A stretch of 18,837 nucleotides of DNA from an uncultured Porphyromonadaceae bacterium (lineage in GTDB: Bacteria > Bacteroidota > Bacteroidia > Bacteroidales > Muribaculaceae), in NCBI GenBank assembly GCA_900547825.1, contig URII01000050.1, forward strand, positions 1 to 18,837, written 5' to 3'. Below the pieces are notes generated by a model, which worked only from the letters and a program-made list of their open reading frames with translations, was not told the origin of the DNA and did not search any database. Positions within the stretch are counted from its first letter, which is position 1; every line of letters begins with the position of its first letter. A program made the translations under genes and the position numbers. This document shows, in pieces, positions 6,281 through 14,246 of this stretch.

Positions 6281-9043
6281 TCAGTGGGCTTCGAGCCAGT
6301 TGGCGCCTGTGCCGGCAGATACTTCAAGGGGCACCCGTCCACGGTAGGCGCCTGCCATGCAACGCACCACTATGTCCTGCACCTCGGCAAGCTCATCAGG
6401 CACCACATTGAAATTCAGTTCGTCATGCACCTGCATTATCATTGACGAGCGCATCCCGCGAGCCGACATCTCACGGTGTATGTCGACCATGGCTTTCTTG
6501 ATTATATCGGCAGCCGACCCCTGTATGGGGGCGTTGACGGCATTGCGTTCGGCATAGCTGCGCACCACGGCATTGCGTGAATTTATGTCGGGCAGATAGC
6601 GTTTGCGCCCCATGATAGTGGTCACATATCCGTCAGTGCGGGCTTTCTCAACAGAACTGTCGATGTATTCCTTAATGCCGGGATATGTGCGGAAATATCC
6701 CGCGATCAGATCTTTTGCCTCAACCCTCGGAATGCCTATGCGCTCGGCGAGGCCGAATGCCGAAATACCGTAAATGATACCGAAATTCGCGGTCTTGGCA
6801 TTGCGCCGCTGAGTGTCCGTTACCTCCTCTATAGGGGTATGGTACACTTTGGCCGCAGTGGCGCGGTGTATGTCATCACCAGATAGGAATGCCCCAACCA
6901 TCTCGCTGTCGCCCGACATGTCGGCTATAAGCCGCAGCTCTATCTGCGAATAATCAGCACTCAGGAACACACACCCCGGATCGGGAATAAAGGCCCGGCG
7001 GATCTCACGGCCGTCGTCAGAGCGGATAGGGATATTCTGTAGGTTGGGGTTGGTGGATGAGATGCGTCCCGTGGCTGTGACAGTCTGGTTATAGGAGGTG
7101 TGTATGTGGCCGGTGGACGGATTCACGAGCCGTGGCAATGCGTCGATATATGTAGTGAGCAGTTTCCGGAGAGCCCGGATCTTGAGGATTATGTCAACTA
7201 TCGGCCATTGCGCCCTATATTTCTCAAGCACTTCCTCGGTAGTGGAATATGCCCCTTTCTTGGTGCGTTTGGCCTTGTCGGATATTTTCAGGCGGTCGAA
7301 CAGAACATCACCCACCTGTGTAGGCGATGCTATATTGAACCTGACTCCGGCAAGCCGGTAAGCCTCCTCCTCCATGTCGTGGAGGCGGCGCGTATAGATA
7401 GCCGACAGGTCAGCCAGCTCGCGTGTGTCAACCCTCACGCCGGTATATTCCATATCGGCCAGTACCCGGATAAGCGGAAGCTCCACTTCCTGAAGCAGAC
7501 ACCGTGTGCCCTGTGAGTCGATCAACGGTTCAAGCGCACCCCGGAGCCTCAGCGAGATATCAGCCGTCTCGCATAAGCGCACTTCCGTGCCCACACTGTC
7601 GATCTCACCTTTGGAAACCGGCTCCGCCACCATATAGTCCAGATAGCGGAGCGCAAGCGAGGACAGTTTATGAGTCATTTCCGGCTCAAGGAGATAATGG
7701 GCCACCGATGTGTCGAAATAGTTCGACGAGATATCTATACCCTCGCGGCGAAGCAACAGCATGTCACGCTTCACATCGTGCGACACCACAGTTACCTTCC
7801 CCGCCGAAAACAAAGGTTCCATCATAGCCATATAGTCACGACGCAACGGATCCATTCTATCGGGCAACGGAATATAACAGGCCTCACCTTCGCCATAAGC
7901 GAGAGCGATACCACGCCATTCGGCCGTCATAGGCTCGTCGGCACCCGCTATATCAAAAGCCACGCCCACCGCCGGAATGCCGCCGGCCCTTTCCACTATG
8001 CGGGCCGCATCCTCCAAACTGGCAGCGGTGCAATAACTGTGTCCGGACGCCAACGACTTCAGCGCCACGGAAGCCGGCGATGCGGGCACAGTCTCACCCG
8101 TGGCATCGTCGAAATCAAACAGTGAGCGTTCACCCTCTTCTACCACAGCCGGAGCAGCTTCACGCTCGACCGTACGTCCGAGGCGCCTGATGAATGAATT
8201 GAACTCCAGTTCGCGGTAAACCTCTGTCAGTGCATCTATATCCGCTTCCTCGCGTATCAGCGATGCGGGGTCGAACACGATAGGCACATCGGTGCGTATC
8301 GTGGCAAGGAATTTCGAAAAACGTATCTTGTCGGCATTATCACGTATCTTCCGGCCCAAAGCCCCTTTTATGGAGTCGGCATGTTCGAGAAGATTCTCCA
8401 CATTGTCCCACTCCGCTATCAGTTTCTGTGCGGTTTTCTCCCCTACCCCTGGACATCCCGGAATATTGTCGGAACTGTCACCTTCCAAGGCCAGCAGATC
8501 CACCACCTGTTGCGGACGGCTTATGCCGTAACGCTCGCACACCTCACGCGGCCCCCTGATCTCAAACCCCTCGCCGCGGAGCGACGGACGATACATCCTG
8601 ACATGGTCCGTTACCAGCTGTCCGTAATCCTTGTCAGGGGTCATCATGAATGTCTCATAACCCTCGGCTTCGGCCATACGCGAAAGAGTGCCTATCACAT
8701 CATCGGCCTCAAACCCATCCTTCTCTATAACAGGAATGCGGTAAGCCTCGACTATGCGCTTTATATAAGGGATGGAAAGGGTTATGTCCTCCGGCTGCGC
8801 GTCACGCCCGGCCTTGTAATCGGGATAAGCCTCATGCCGGAAAGTATCACCCTTGGGGTCGAAACATACCGCAATGTGGCTCGGATCCTCCTTGCGCAGC
8901 ACCTCATGAAGAGTGTTGCAGAATCCGAACACCGCCGAGGTGTTGAATCCCTTTGAAGTGATGCGGGGATTACGTATCAGAGCATAATAAGCCCGGTAAA
9001 TAAGGGCATAGGCGTCAAGCAGAAACAGCTTTTTTTGTTCCAT
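6281..9043 (-). CDS. polA: DNA polymerase I
   Basis: A 920-residue Pol I used in Okazaki fragment maturation and repair. The N-terminal 5' nuclease is intact: LLDAYALIYRAYYA (8-21), FEADDVIGTL (111-120), and the helix-hairpin-helix region LALEGDSSDNIPGCPGVGEKTA (184-205, read as two overlapping motifs). The polymerase is intact: motif A SADYSQIELR (D697), motif B with K750 and F754 in RRNAKTANFGIIYG, and motif C VHDEL (D874). Phenylalanine at 754 suggests discrimination against dideoxynucleotides. The middle 3'-5' exonuclease domain (about 330-510) has lost several catalytic positions: DxE is DIA (364-366), and the YxxxD site reads RLCET (489-493). It diverges from ispB and converges on bioB. 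Confidence 0.97.
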   Translation of the reverse strand: MEQKKLFLLDAYALIYRAYYALIRNPRITSKGFNTSAVFGFCNTLHEVLRKEDPSHIAVCFDPKGDTFRHEAYPDYKAGRDAQPEDITLSIPYIKRIVEAYRIPVIEKDGFEADDVIGTLSRMAEAEGYETFMMTPDKDYGQLVTDHVRMYRPSLRGEGFEIRGPREVCERYGISRPQQVVDLLALEGDSSDNIPGCPGVGEKTAQKLIAEWDNVENLLEHADSIKGALGRKIRDNADKIRFSKFLATIRTDVPIVFDPASLIREEADIDALTEVYRELEFNSFIRRLGRTVEREAAPAVVEEGERSLFDFDDATGETVPASPASVALKSLASGHSYCTAASLEDAARIVERAGGIPAVGVAFDIAGADEPMTAEWRGIALAYGEGEACYIPLPDRMDPLRRDYMAMMEPLFSAGKVTVVSHDVKRDMLLLRREGIDISSNYFDTSVAHYLLEPEMTHKLSSLALRYLDYMVAEPVSKGEIDSVGTEVRLCETADISLRLRGALEPLIDSQGTRCLLQEVELPLIRVLADMEYTGVRVDTRELADLSAIYTRRLHDMEEEAYRLAGVRFNIASPTQVGDVLFDRLKISDKAKRTKKGAYSTTEEVLEKYRAQWPIVDIILKIRALRKLLTTYIDALPRLVNPSTGHIHTSYNQTVTATGRISSTNPNLQNIPIRSDDGREIRRAFIPDPGCVFLSADYSQIELRLIADMSGDSEMVGAFLSGDDIHRATAAKVYHTPIEEVTDTQRRNAKTANFGIIYGISAFGLAERIGIPRVEAKDLIAGYFRTYPGIKEYIDSSVEKARTDGYVTTIMGRKRYLPDINSRNAVVRSYAERNAVNAPIQGSAADIIKKAMVDIHREMSARGMRSSMIMQVHDELNFNVVPDELAEVQDIVVRCMAGAYRGRVPLEVSAGTGANWLEAH

Positions 9044-9074
9044 CGTTAAATAAGTGTGCTGGGTTACAGATGTT

Positions 9075-9082
9075 CAAAAGTA
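9075..9082 (-). promoter_or_regulatory. polA -7 promoter box
   Basis: TACTTTTG on the minus strand matches TAnnTTTG and lies about 32 bases before the polA ATG at 9043. The nearest minus-strand TTTG (9110-9107) is 24 bases further upstream, longer than the usual 19-21, so the -33 part is weak. Confidence 0.45.
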
Positions 9083-9124
9083 GAAAAATCTACCCAAGAG
9101 TAAAAACAAATAGGGAGAATTTTG

Positions 9125-9132
9125 TAATTTTG
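9125..9132 (+). promoter_or_regulatory. ispB-trpS -7 promoter box
   Basis: TAATTTTG matches the Bacteroidetes -7 consensus and lies 20 bases before the ispB ATG at 9153, implying a leader of only about 15 bases. No TTTG is present at -33 spacing. The sequence after the box (GCCTC) resembles that after the bioB -7 box. Confidence 0.5.
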
Positions 9133-9152
9133 CCTCAAATTTTTTTGCGCCC

Positions 9153-10133
9153 ATGACTACGCTTGACGCCCTCCAGCAAACCATAGCACCCGAACTGCAA
9201 CGGCTCAACCGCCGCATCAGCGACTCCCTTACATCATCCAATGCGCTGATGAACAATGTAGTGGAGGGATATCTCAAGCACAAAGGGAAGCAGATACGCC
9301 CCATACTTGTGGTGCTGAGCGCCCGGCTGCTCGGCGAGGTGAATGAAAAGGTGATCAATGCCGGCGCCGCAGTGGAGATGCTTCACAATGCCTCGCTGAT
9401 CCACGACGATGTGGTGGACGAAACCAAGATGCGGCGTGGCAACGAGACCATCAACGCCATGTGGGACAACCATATAGCAGTTCTCGTTGGCGATTTCTTC
9501 GTATCTTCAGCCCTTCAGCGGGCCATCGACACAGGCGACATACGCATAGTCAATTCCATAGCCTCATTAGGGCGGCTCCTATCGCTCGGGGAGATAGACC
9601 AGATCTACAATGCCCGTTACCACACGCTTGACGAAAACGCCTATTTCGAGATAATATCCCGCAAGACCGCCTCACTGTTCGTGGCATGTGTGGAGATGGG
9701 TGGCTACGCCGTGGGTGCCGACGACACCCGTATCGCCGCCCTGCGCCGCTTTGCCGAGGACTTGGGACTATGTTTCCAGATCAAGGATGACATTTTCGAC
9801 TATTTCTCCGACGCAAAAATAGGCAAACCTACCGGCAACGACCTGCGCGAAGGCAAAATAACCCTTCCCCTGCTCCATGCGCTGACAGCGGCCCCGCTGC
9901 CCGAACGTCAGGAAATGGCCGAACTGGCACGGCGCGAAGAACTTGACGCCGAAGCCATCGACACCCTCATAGACTTCGCCAAACGCGCCGGAGGCATAGA
10001 CTATGCCTATGGCCGCATGGCTGCCCTGCGCGACAATGCAGTGAAAGCCCTGCGCGAGGCATTTCCCGACGCCCCCAGCCAAGTCGACGACTTCGTGGCT
10101 ATTTTCGACTATATCATCACCCGCGACAAATAA
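9153..10133 (+). CDS. ispB: Long-chain polyprenyl diphosphate synthase
   Basis: A 326-residue trans-prenyltransferase that condenses isopentenyl diphosphate units on an allylic diphosphate to make the long prenyl tail of menaquinone. It has GKQIRP (45-50), the first aspartate-rich motif DDVVD (85-89) followed by RRG (95-97), RKTASLF (170-176), and the second motif DDIFD (212-216). The residue five before the first DD is the small A80 (ASLIHDD), which fits a long-chain product because it leaves the pocket open. Exact chain length cannot be read from sequence. It is followed by trpS after 24 bases, so both probably share one transcript. Confidence 0.93.
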   Translation: MTTLDALQQTIAPELQRLNRRISDSLTSSNALMNNVVEGYLKHKGKQIRPILVVLSARLLGEVNEKVINAGAAVEMLHNASLIHDDVVDETKMRRGNETINAMWDNHIAVLVGDFFVSSALQRAIDTGDIRIVNSIASLGRLLSLGEIDQIYNARYHTLDENAYFEIISRKTASLFVACVEMGGYAVGADDTRIAALRRFAEDLGLCFQIKDDIFDYFSDAKIGKPTGNDLREGKITLPLLHALTAAPLPERQEMAELARREELDAEAIDTLIDFAKRAGGIDYAYGRMAALRDNAVKALREAFPDAPSQVDDFVAIFDYIITRDK

Positions 10134-10157
10134 GAATCCTCATAACCTCTTGACATT

Positions 10158-11210
10158 ATGGAAAAAATCATACTGACGGGCGACCGCCCCACGGGACGCC
10201 TCCACTTAGGCCACTATGTAGGCTCGCTGCGCCGTCGCGTGGAACTACAGAACTCAGGCCTTTTCGACAAGATATATATAATGATAGCCGACGGGCAGGC
10301 TCTTACCGACAACGCCGACAATCCCGAAAAAGTGCGTCAGAACATAATGCAGGTGGCTCTTGACTACCTGTCGGTAGGCATTGACCCTGAAAAATCAACC
10401 ATACTGATCCAGTCGATGGTGAGCGAGCTTACGGAACTGATGTTCTATTACCTCAACCTCGTCACCGTGAGCCGCGTGCAGCGCAACCCGACCGTGAAGA
10501 CGGAAATCAAGATGCGCAATTTCGAGGCCAACATACCTCTGGGATTCTTCTGCTACCCTGTAAGCCAAGCGGCCGACATAACGGCATTCAAGGCCACCAC
10601 TGTTCCTGTTGGCGAAGATCAGGCTCCAATGATCGAGCTCACCCGCGAGATTGTGGCACGCTTCAACAATATCTACGGCCCCACATTGGTGGAACCGGAG
10701 ATAATGCTCCCCGACAATTCGGCATGCCTGCGCCTCCCCGGCACCGACGGCAAAGCCAAGATGAGCAAGAGCCTCGGCAACTGCATTTATCTCAGCGACA
10801 CCCCCAAGGAGGTGGCCAAGAAAGTGAAGAGCATGTACACCGATCCGCTCCACCTCAACATCGACGATCCTGGCCACTTAGAGGGCAACTGCCCCTTCAT
10901 ATATCTTGACGCCCTTTCAAAGCCCGACCAGTTCACCCGCCTCGATTCAGGCTATGCGTCGCTCGACGAAATGAAGGAGCATTACACCCGGGGCGGTCTC
11001 GGTGACGGCACCGTGAAAAAATTCCTGATAAAGGTGCTTGAAGAGGAACTCGCCCCTGTACGCGAGCGCCGCGCCTATTGGGAAGCCCATATCGACGACG
11101 TAGTGGACATCCTGCGCCAAGGCACCGCCAAAGCACGCCTCGCCGCAGCCGAGACACTCGACGAAGTGAAACGCGCCATGAAGATCGACTACTTCGACTC
11201 CCTGTTCTGA
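10158..11210 (+). CDS. trpS: Tryptophanyl-tRNA synthetase
   Basis: A 350-residue class I aminoacyl-tRNA synthetase charging tRNA-Trp. The HIGH-type motif is HLGH (16-19) within PTGRLHLGHYVG and the KMSKS motif is at 201-205. Family-specific segments include YPVSQAADI (133-141) and VGEDQAPMIELTREI (151-165), which position ATP and tryptophan. Length is normal for the bacterial enzyme. It is the second gene after ispB and ends 37 bases before a strong intrinsic terminator. No leader peptide or T-box is seen ahead of it. Confidence 0.97.
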   Translation: MEKIILTGDRPTGRLHLGHYVGSLRRRVELQNSGLFDKIYIMIADGQALTDNADNPEKVRQNIMQVALDYLSVGIDPEKSTILIQSMVSELTELMFYYLNLVTVSRVQRNPTVKTEIKMRNFEANIPLGFFCYPVSQAADITAFKATTVPVGEDQAPMIELTREIVARFNNIYGPTLVEPEIMLPDNSACLRLPGTDGKAKMSKSLGNCIYLSDTPKEVAKKVKSMYTDPLHLNIDDPGHLEGNCPFIYLDALSKPDQFTRLDSGYASLDEMKEHYTRGGLGDGTVKKFLIKVLEEELAPVRERRAYWEAHIDDVVDILRQGTAKARLAAAETLDEVKRAMKIDYFDSLF

Positions 11211-11247
11211 TCCCATCCCCGCGGCACTGACGCCGCCAGTCCCCATA

Positions 11248-11287
11248 AAGGCCACATCCGCCCCAAAAGCGAGTGTGGCCTTGTTTT
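11248..11287 (+). terminator. Intrinsic terminator after trpS
   Basis: A perfect 9-base-pair stem pairs AAGGCCACA (11248-11256) with TGTGGCCTT (11274-11282), with an additional inner CGC/GCG pairing, followed by GTTTT. It ends the ispB-trpS transcript. Confidence 0.85.
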
Positions 11288-11305
11288 AATCTATCCCGGT
11301 TAATT

Positions 11306-11509
11306 CTATAATGTCAACAATTCAATCCGTTCCGCTATTTCCGCTTCAATTGCAGCGATCCATAATTCCGGCACTCCACTCTTCGTTGCGTATTCACGAT
11401 AGCGCCTTGCAGTTGCCACGGCCCGGTCGAATAGCATTGCAGCCTGACTAAATTTATTCTCAGAGTAATAAACATTGAGGTTAACCCTAAATTTAAAGGA
11501 GAAATAATA
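11306..11509 (-). pseudogene. 3' remnant of a TPR-like gene
   Basis: The 460 bases between trpS and the next gene hold a terminator, this minus-strand open frame, and a promoter. The frame runs 67 codons from an in-frame TAA at 11512-11510 to a TAG at 11308-11306. Its translation has coding character: NLNVYYSENKFSQAAMLFDR, then AVATARRYREYATKSG and AAIEAEIAERIELL, resembling a TPR helix pair and a C-terminal helix. There is no start codon near the front. An internal ATG at 11437 would give a 43-residue protein, so a small real gene is possible, but the TPR half would then be lost. I read it as the decayed end of a larger gene. Confidence 0.5.
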
Positions 11510-11600
11510 TTATTGATTGGAGAATCGCATTCGGCAGCAAAGCGAGTGTATTTTTTTAACTACATTTAACTAATGGGGGGGTAATTCGGCCTCTTTTTAA

Positions 11601-11608
11601 TAAATTTG
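11601..11608 (+). promoter_or_regulatory. -7 box of the lipoprotein cassette promoter
   Basis: TAAATTTG matches TAnnTTTG and sits about 62 bases before the first cassette gene at 11671. The expected -33 position is occupied by a run of seven G (11575-11581), 19 bases upstream of the box, rather than by TTTG. Confidence 0.55.
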
Positions 11609-11670
11609 CACACAAATAGTATACTCATTTCCACACACTTGCAAACCACAATATTCCCAATCTTAATACA

Positions 11671-12549
11671 ATGAAAGTATTTAAGCTAATGATGGCAGTA
11701 ATGCTTACTGCATCCTTTTACTCCTGTACTCCCGGTTTAAAAACCTACTGTATTGGATATCAATCAGTCCGCACCACCTTTGAACAACCGGAACAAGTTC
11801 CGGCAAACGCGCAGATAGCAGTGTTCTACACTTTTACCTACGATGGGAAACTTGTGGCTACTGTCTATAACCGGACTGATGAAATACTTACCATTGACCA
11901 GACTAAGTCATTTTTCGTAGACACTGACGGAACATCCACCTCATATTACGACCCGACAATCCGAACTACCACCACTACCGATATGCAGTCATCCTCAACT
12001 GGCGCCAGCATGAATCTCGGAGCATTGGCAGGAGCCGTTGGAATTGGTGGAACCGTAGGCCGATTGCTCGGAGGAATAAATGTTGGAGGCTCCAGTGGCG
12101 GCGCCACAGCAATCTCCAACACCACCTATCGCGCAGATATGCAACAGATTTCGATCGGGCCTAGAGGCAATGGCAACATGACAAAACAATTTAATGTAAC
12201 CGGCTTGGGTTCCGACTATATCGATCAGCATAAAACATCCACTGTCATAAATCCCTATTTTAATCCAGATACAAGTCCCAAAAAATTCAGTGTGTGCATA
12301 ACTTACTCCACTGACGAAGGCGCCTCCTACCGTAAACTTGTCACCAATTTCTATGTAAGCGGAGAGATCATCCAACCGGTGGAAAATTCAAAAAACATGA
12401 ATGCCACCTTACGCAAAATATATGAATCCAAGCCTGATGCACTTTATCAGCCTTGGTACATTCTTCATTGTCCCAACAATTCCGACAGGCCATCAGTCAC
12501 ATCATGGAAAAACGGCATCAACGATGGGCTGATATACGATTTCAATTAA
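11671..12549 (+). CDS. Lipoprotein of unknown function, cassette gene 1
   Basis: A 292-residue predicted lipoprotein: MKVFKLMMAVMLTASF leads into a lipobox-like SFYSC at C19, followed by TPGLKTY. The N-terminal domain (about 25-95) alternates beta-like strands (IAVFYTFTYDGKLVATVYN). A threonine/serine-rich stretch (TIRTTTTTDMQSSS) leads to a glycine-rich segment at about 109-140 (LGALAGAVGIGGTVGRLLGG) that could insert in a membrane or be flexible. A second beta-rich domain follows. No family is recognised. It is the first gene of a five-gene run of exported proteins, with the next ATG 39 bases after its stop. Confidence 0.8.
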   Translation: MKVFKLMMAVMLTASFYSCTPGLKTYCIGYQSVRTTFEQPEQVPANAQIAVFYTFTYDGKLVATVYNRTDEILTIDQTKSFFVDTDGTSTSYYDPTIRTTTTTDMQSSSTGASMNLGALAGAVGIGGTVGRLLGGINVGGSSGGATAISNTTYRADMQQISIGPRGNGNMTKQFNVTGLGSDYIDQHKTSTVINPYFNPDTSPKKFSVCITYSTDEGASYRKLVTNFYVSGEIIQPVENSKNMNATLRKIYESKPDALYQPWYILHCPNNSDRPSVTSWKNGINDGLIYDFN

Positions 12550-12588
12550 TACATCTATTATCTACAAGTTTCCCCTTATATAATAAAT

Positions 12589-13644
12589 ATGAGACTCCAT
12601 ATAATCCGACTCACCGCTGCCATATTGGCAGCAAGCATAATGGGATGCACCACTACACAGCATTTCACCGTGCAGGGAACACCCGGCACACAGATATATG
12701 ACACACAAGGCACATACTTAGCCTCGGTGAATGAATTAGGAAATGCCGAGATAAAAATCAAGGGCAAAAACTACAATTCCTTTCTGATAGCACAGGAACC
12801 GGGAAGTGGGCTGAAAGTACCTTTCGCTCTTGATTATAAAAATTCATCAATGGCCGGTTCTAGTTTATTCCTCACAAGCGTAGGGCTCTCTGCTGCGGGA
12901 GCAGGGCTTATAGCCATAGCAGGAGAAAATACAGCCCTTATAGTCGCAGGTGCCTGTGCAGGATCATTTGGATTTATAGGTTTGATATATGGAGCCGCCA
13001 ATTGGGCCTTTATCCAAGGGCCATCCGACAAATACCGTTACCTCAAATATCAGGCCACAAACAATGATATGGCTTTCAGTCGACCTGATTACGCGGACAA
13101 TCCCAAAGGTATAGCTGATGCATATTTCAATGAAAGTCCATCCCCAATCGAAGACAATATCCCTCGAAACCGGACTATAAACACCCACACCGTTATAGAT
13201 ACCAACAGTTCTGCCAATATTAACAACGCGGCTGATGATACCGTAACCGCGCAAAGTTCCTCTCGCAGTATTGCTACTGACCGCTCGTCACGTTCAATAA
13301 ATGACTACGCACGGCAGATTGAAGGCAATTACGTAGGTCCGGGCTCACTCTCACAAAAAAATTCAATTGTAGAAAATTACAGCCATGCTGTTATTTCGAT
13401 AAAACGAAAGGACAAGAATCATGTAAGCGTGCGAGTCTATGATGACAACAGTGATGAGTTTTTCGACACACCGGCAATATATACCGTAACGAAAGAAAAG
13501 GACGGTACATTTTCCCTTACACACAGCTCAATAAAAACTGCCAAAATAAAAATCAACAAAACGGGAAGAATGACATACCAGCATCCACGGGTAAAAATAG
13601 AGGATTCAATATACACTTTAAGCATCAAAGGCTCACAAAAATAA
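12589..13644 (+). CDS. PEGA-like lipoprotein with hydrophobic hairpin, cassette gene 2
   Basis: A 351-residue predicted lipoprotein with lipobox IMGC (C20). Residues about 25-60 (GTPGTQIYDTQGTYLASV) resemble the short PEGA-type beta domain common in Bacteroidales lipoproteins. Two hydrophobic, glycine- and alanine-rich segments (about 84-106 and 110-135) could form a membrane hairpin. A low-complexity serine/asparagine/threonine linker (about 180-235) leads to a C-terminal beta-rich domain (about 240-350) starting IEGNYVGPG, with lysine-rich strands. The function is unknown. It lies between cassette genes 1 and 3 with short gaps. The hydrophobic hairpin is unusual for a soluble surface lipoprotein and suggests anchoring at both ends. 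Confidence 0.8.
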   Translation: MRLHIIRLTAAILAASIMGCTTTQHFTVQGTPGTQIYDTQGTYLASVNELGNAEIKIKGKNYNSFLIAQEPGSGLKVPFALDYKNSSMAGSSLFLTSVGLSAAGAGLIAIAGENTALIVAGACAGSFGFIGLIYGAANWAFIQGPSDKYRYLKYQATNNDMAFSRPDYADNPKGIADAYFNESPSPIEDNIPRNRTINTHTVIDTNSSANINNAADDTVTAQSSSRSIATDRSSRSINDYARQIEGNYVGPGSLSQKNSIVENYSHAVISIKRKDKNHVSVRVYDDNSDEFFDTPAIYTVTKEKDGTFSLTHSSIKTAKIKINKTGRMTYQHPRVKIEDSIYTLSIKGSQK

Positions 13645-13676
13645 CCAATAACAAACTCTTCAATCCATATAAAATA

Positions 13677-14201
13677 ATGCGACACTTCATAATTTCGGCT
13701 GCAATATGCCTTATGACAGCGATAGGCACCCAGGCCATAGACTTGCCCCACACATGGCGAATGCCGTTTATGAACGGATACATAGAGACAACCCTCCATG
13801 AGGACGGACGCCTTACCTCAGTAACCTGCACCCCATGCGTAAGCTGCGGAGGCATGGGCATGTGTGCAGTTTGCGGAGGCACCGGCGGCCAATACTGGTA
13901 CGGCATGGGGATACAGCCCTGCGGGAGATGCTATGGTGCCGGACGCTGCCAGACCTGCGGAGGTAAAGGTTATTGCATGATGAATTCCACCACACAATAT
14001 GGTGTGACGGTGGGATATGACGAGCGCGGCAATATGTATGTGGCCGGAGGCGCAGGCAGCTCAAGCGCCACAAACCGGAGCGACCGGCATAAAACCGAAG
14101 TGATAGAATATCTGCCGACTTTCGGTGTAGCCGCAAACGAAAATGTATACTGCCGTAAGTGCGGCAAAACCACAGCCCGACACATCCACGTACTGAAATA
14201 A
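13677..14201 (+). CDS. Secreted DnaJ-type zinc-finger protein without J-domain, cassette gene 3
   Basis: A 174-residue protein with a signal peptide (MRHFIISAAICLMTAIGTQA, cleavage near residue 20). Residues 54-98 hold four consecutive CXXCXGXG motifs: CVSCGGMG, CAVCGGTG, CGRCYGAG and CQTCGGKG, exactly the set that binds two zinc ions in the cysteine-rich region of DnaJ/Hsp40. There is no J-domain and no DnaJ C-terminal domain. After a glycine/serine-rich linker, a further CRKC pair (159, 162) with H169 and H171 could bind a third metal. The signal peptide puts this in the periplasm or outside. It could aid folding or redox of the neighbouring lipoproteins, or bind metal, but its function is not known. 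Confidence 0.85.
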   Translation: MRHFIISAAICLMTAIGTQAIDLPHTWRMPFMNGYIETTLHEDGRLTSVTCTPCVSCGGMGMCAVCGGTGGQYWYGMGIQPCGRCYGAGRCQTCGGKGYCMMNSTTQYGVTVGYDERGNMYVAGGAGSSSATNRSDRHKTEVIEYLPTFGVAANENVYCRKCGKTTARHIHVLK

Positions 14202-14246
14202 CACACACCAAAACATCTTTTATCCAACAATTTTTACAAACACATC

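Noticed and set aside
13813..14211. Antisense open frame of 132 codons opposite the zinc-motif protein
   Set aside because: The plus strand has a signal peptide and four spaced CXXCXGXG motifs; the minus-strand protein is a Cys/Arg-rich shadow.
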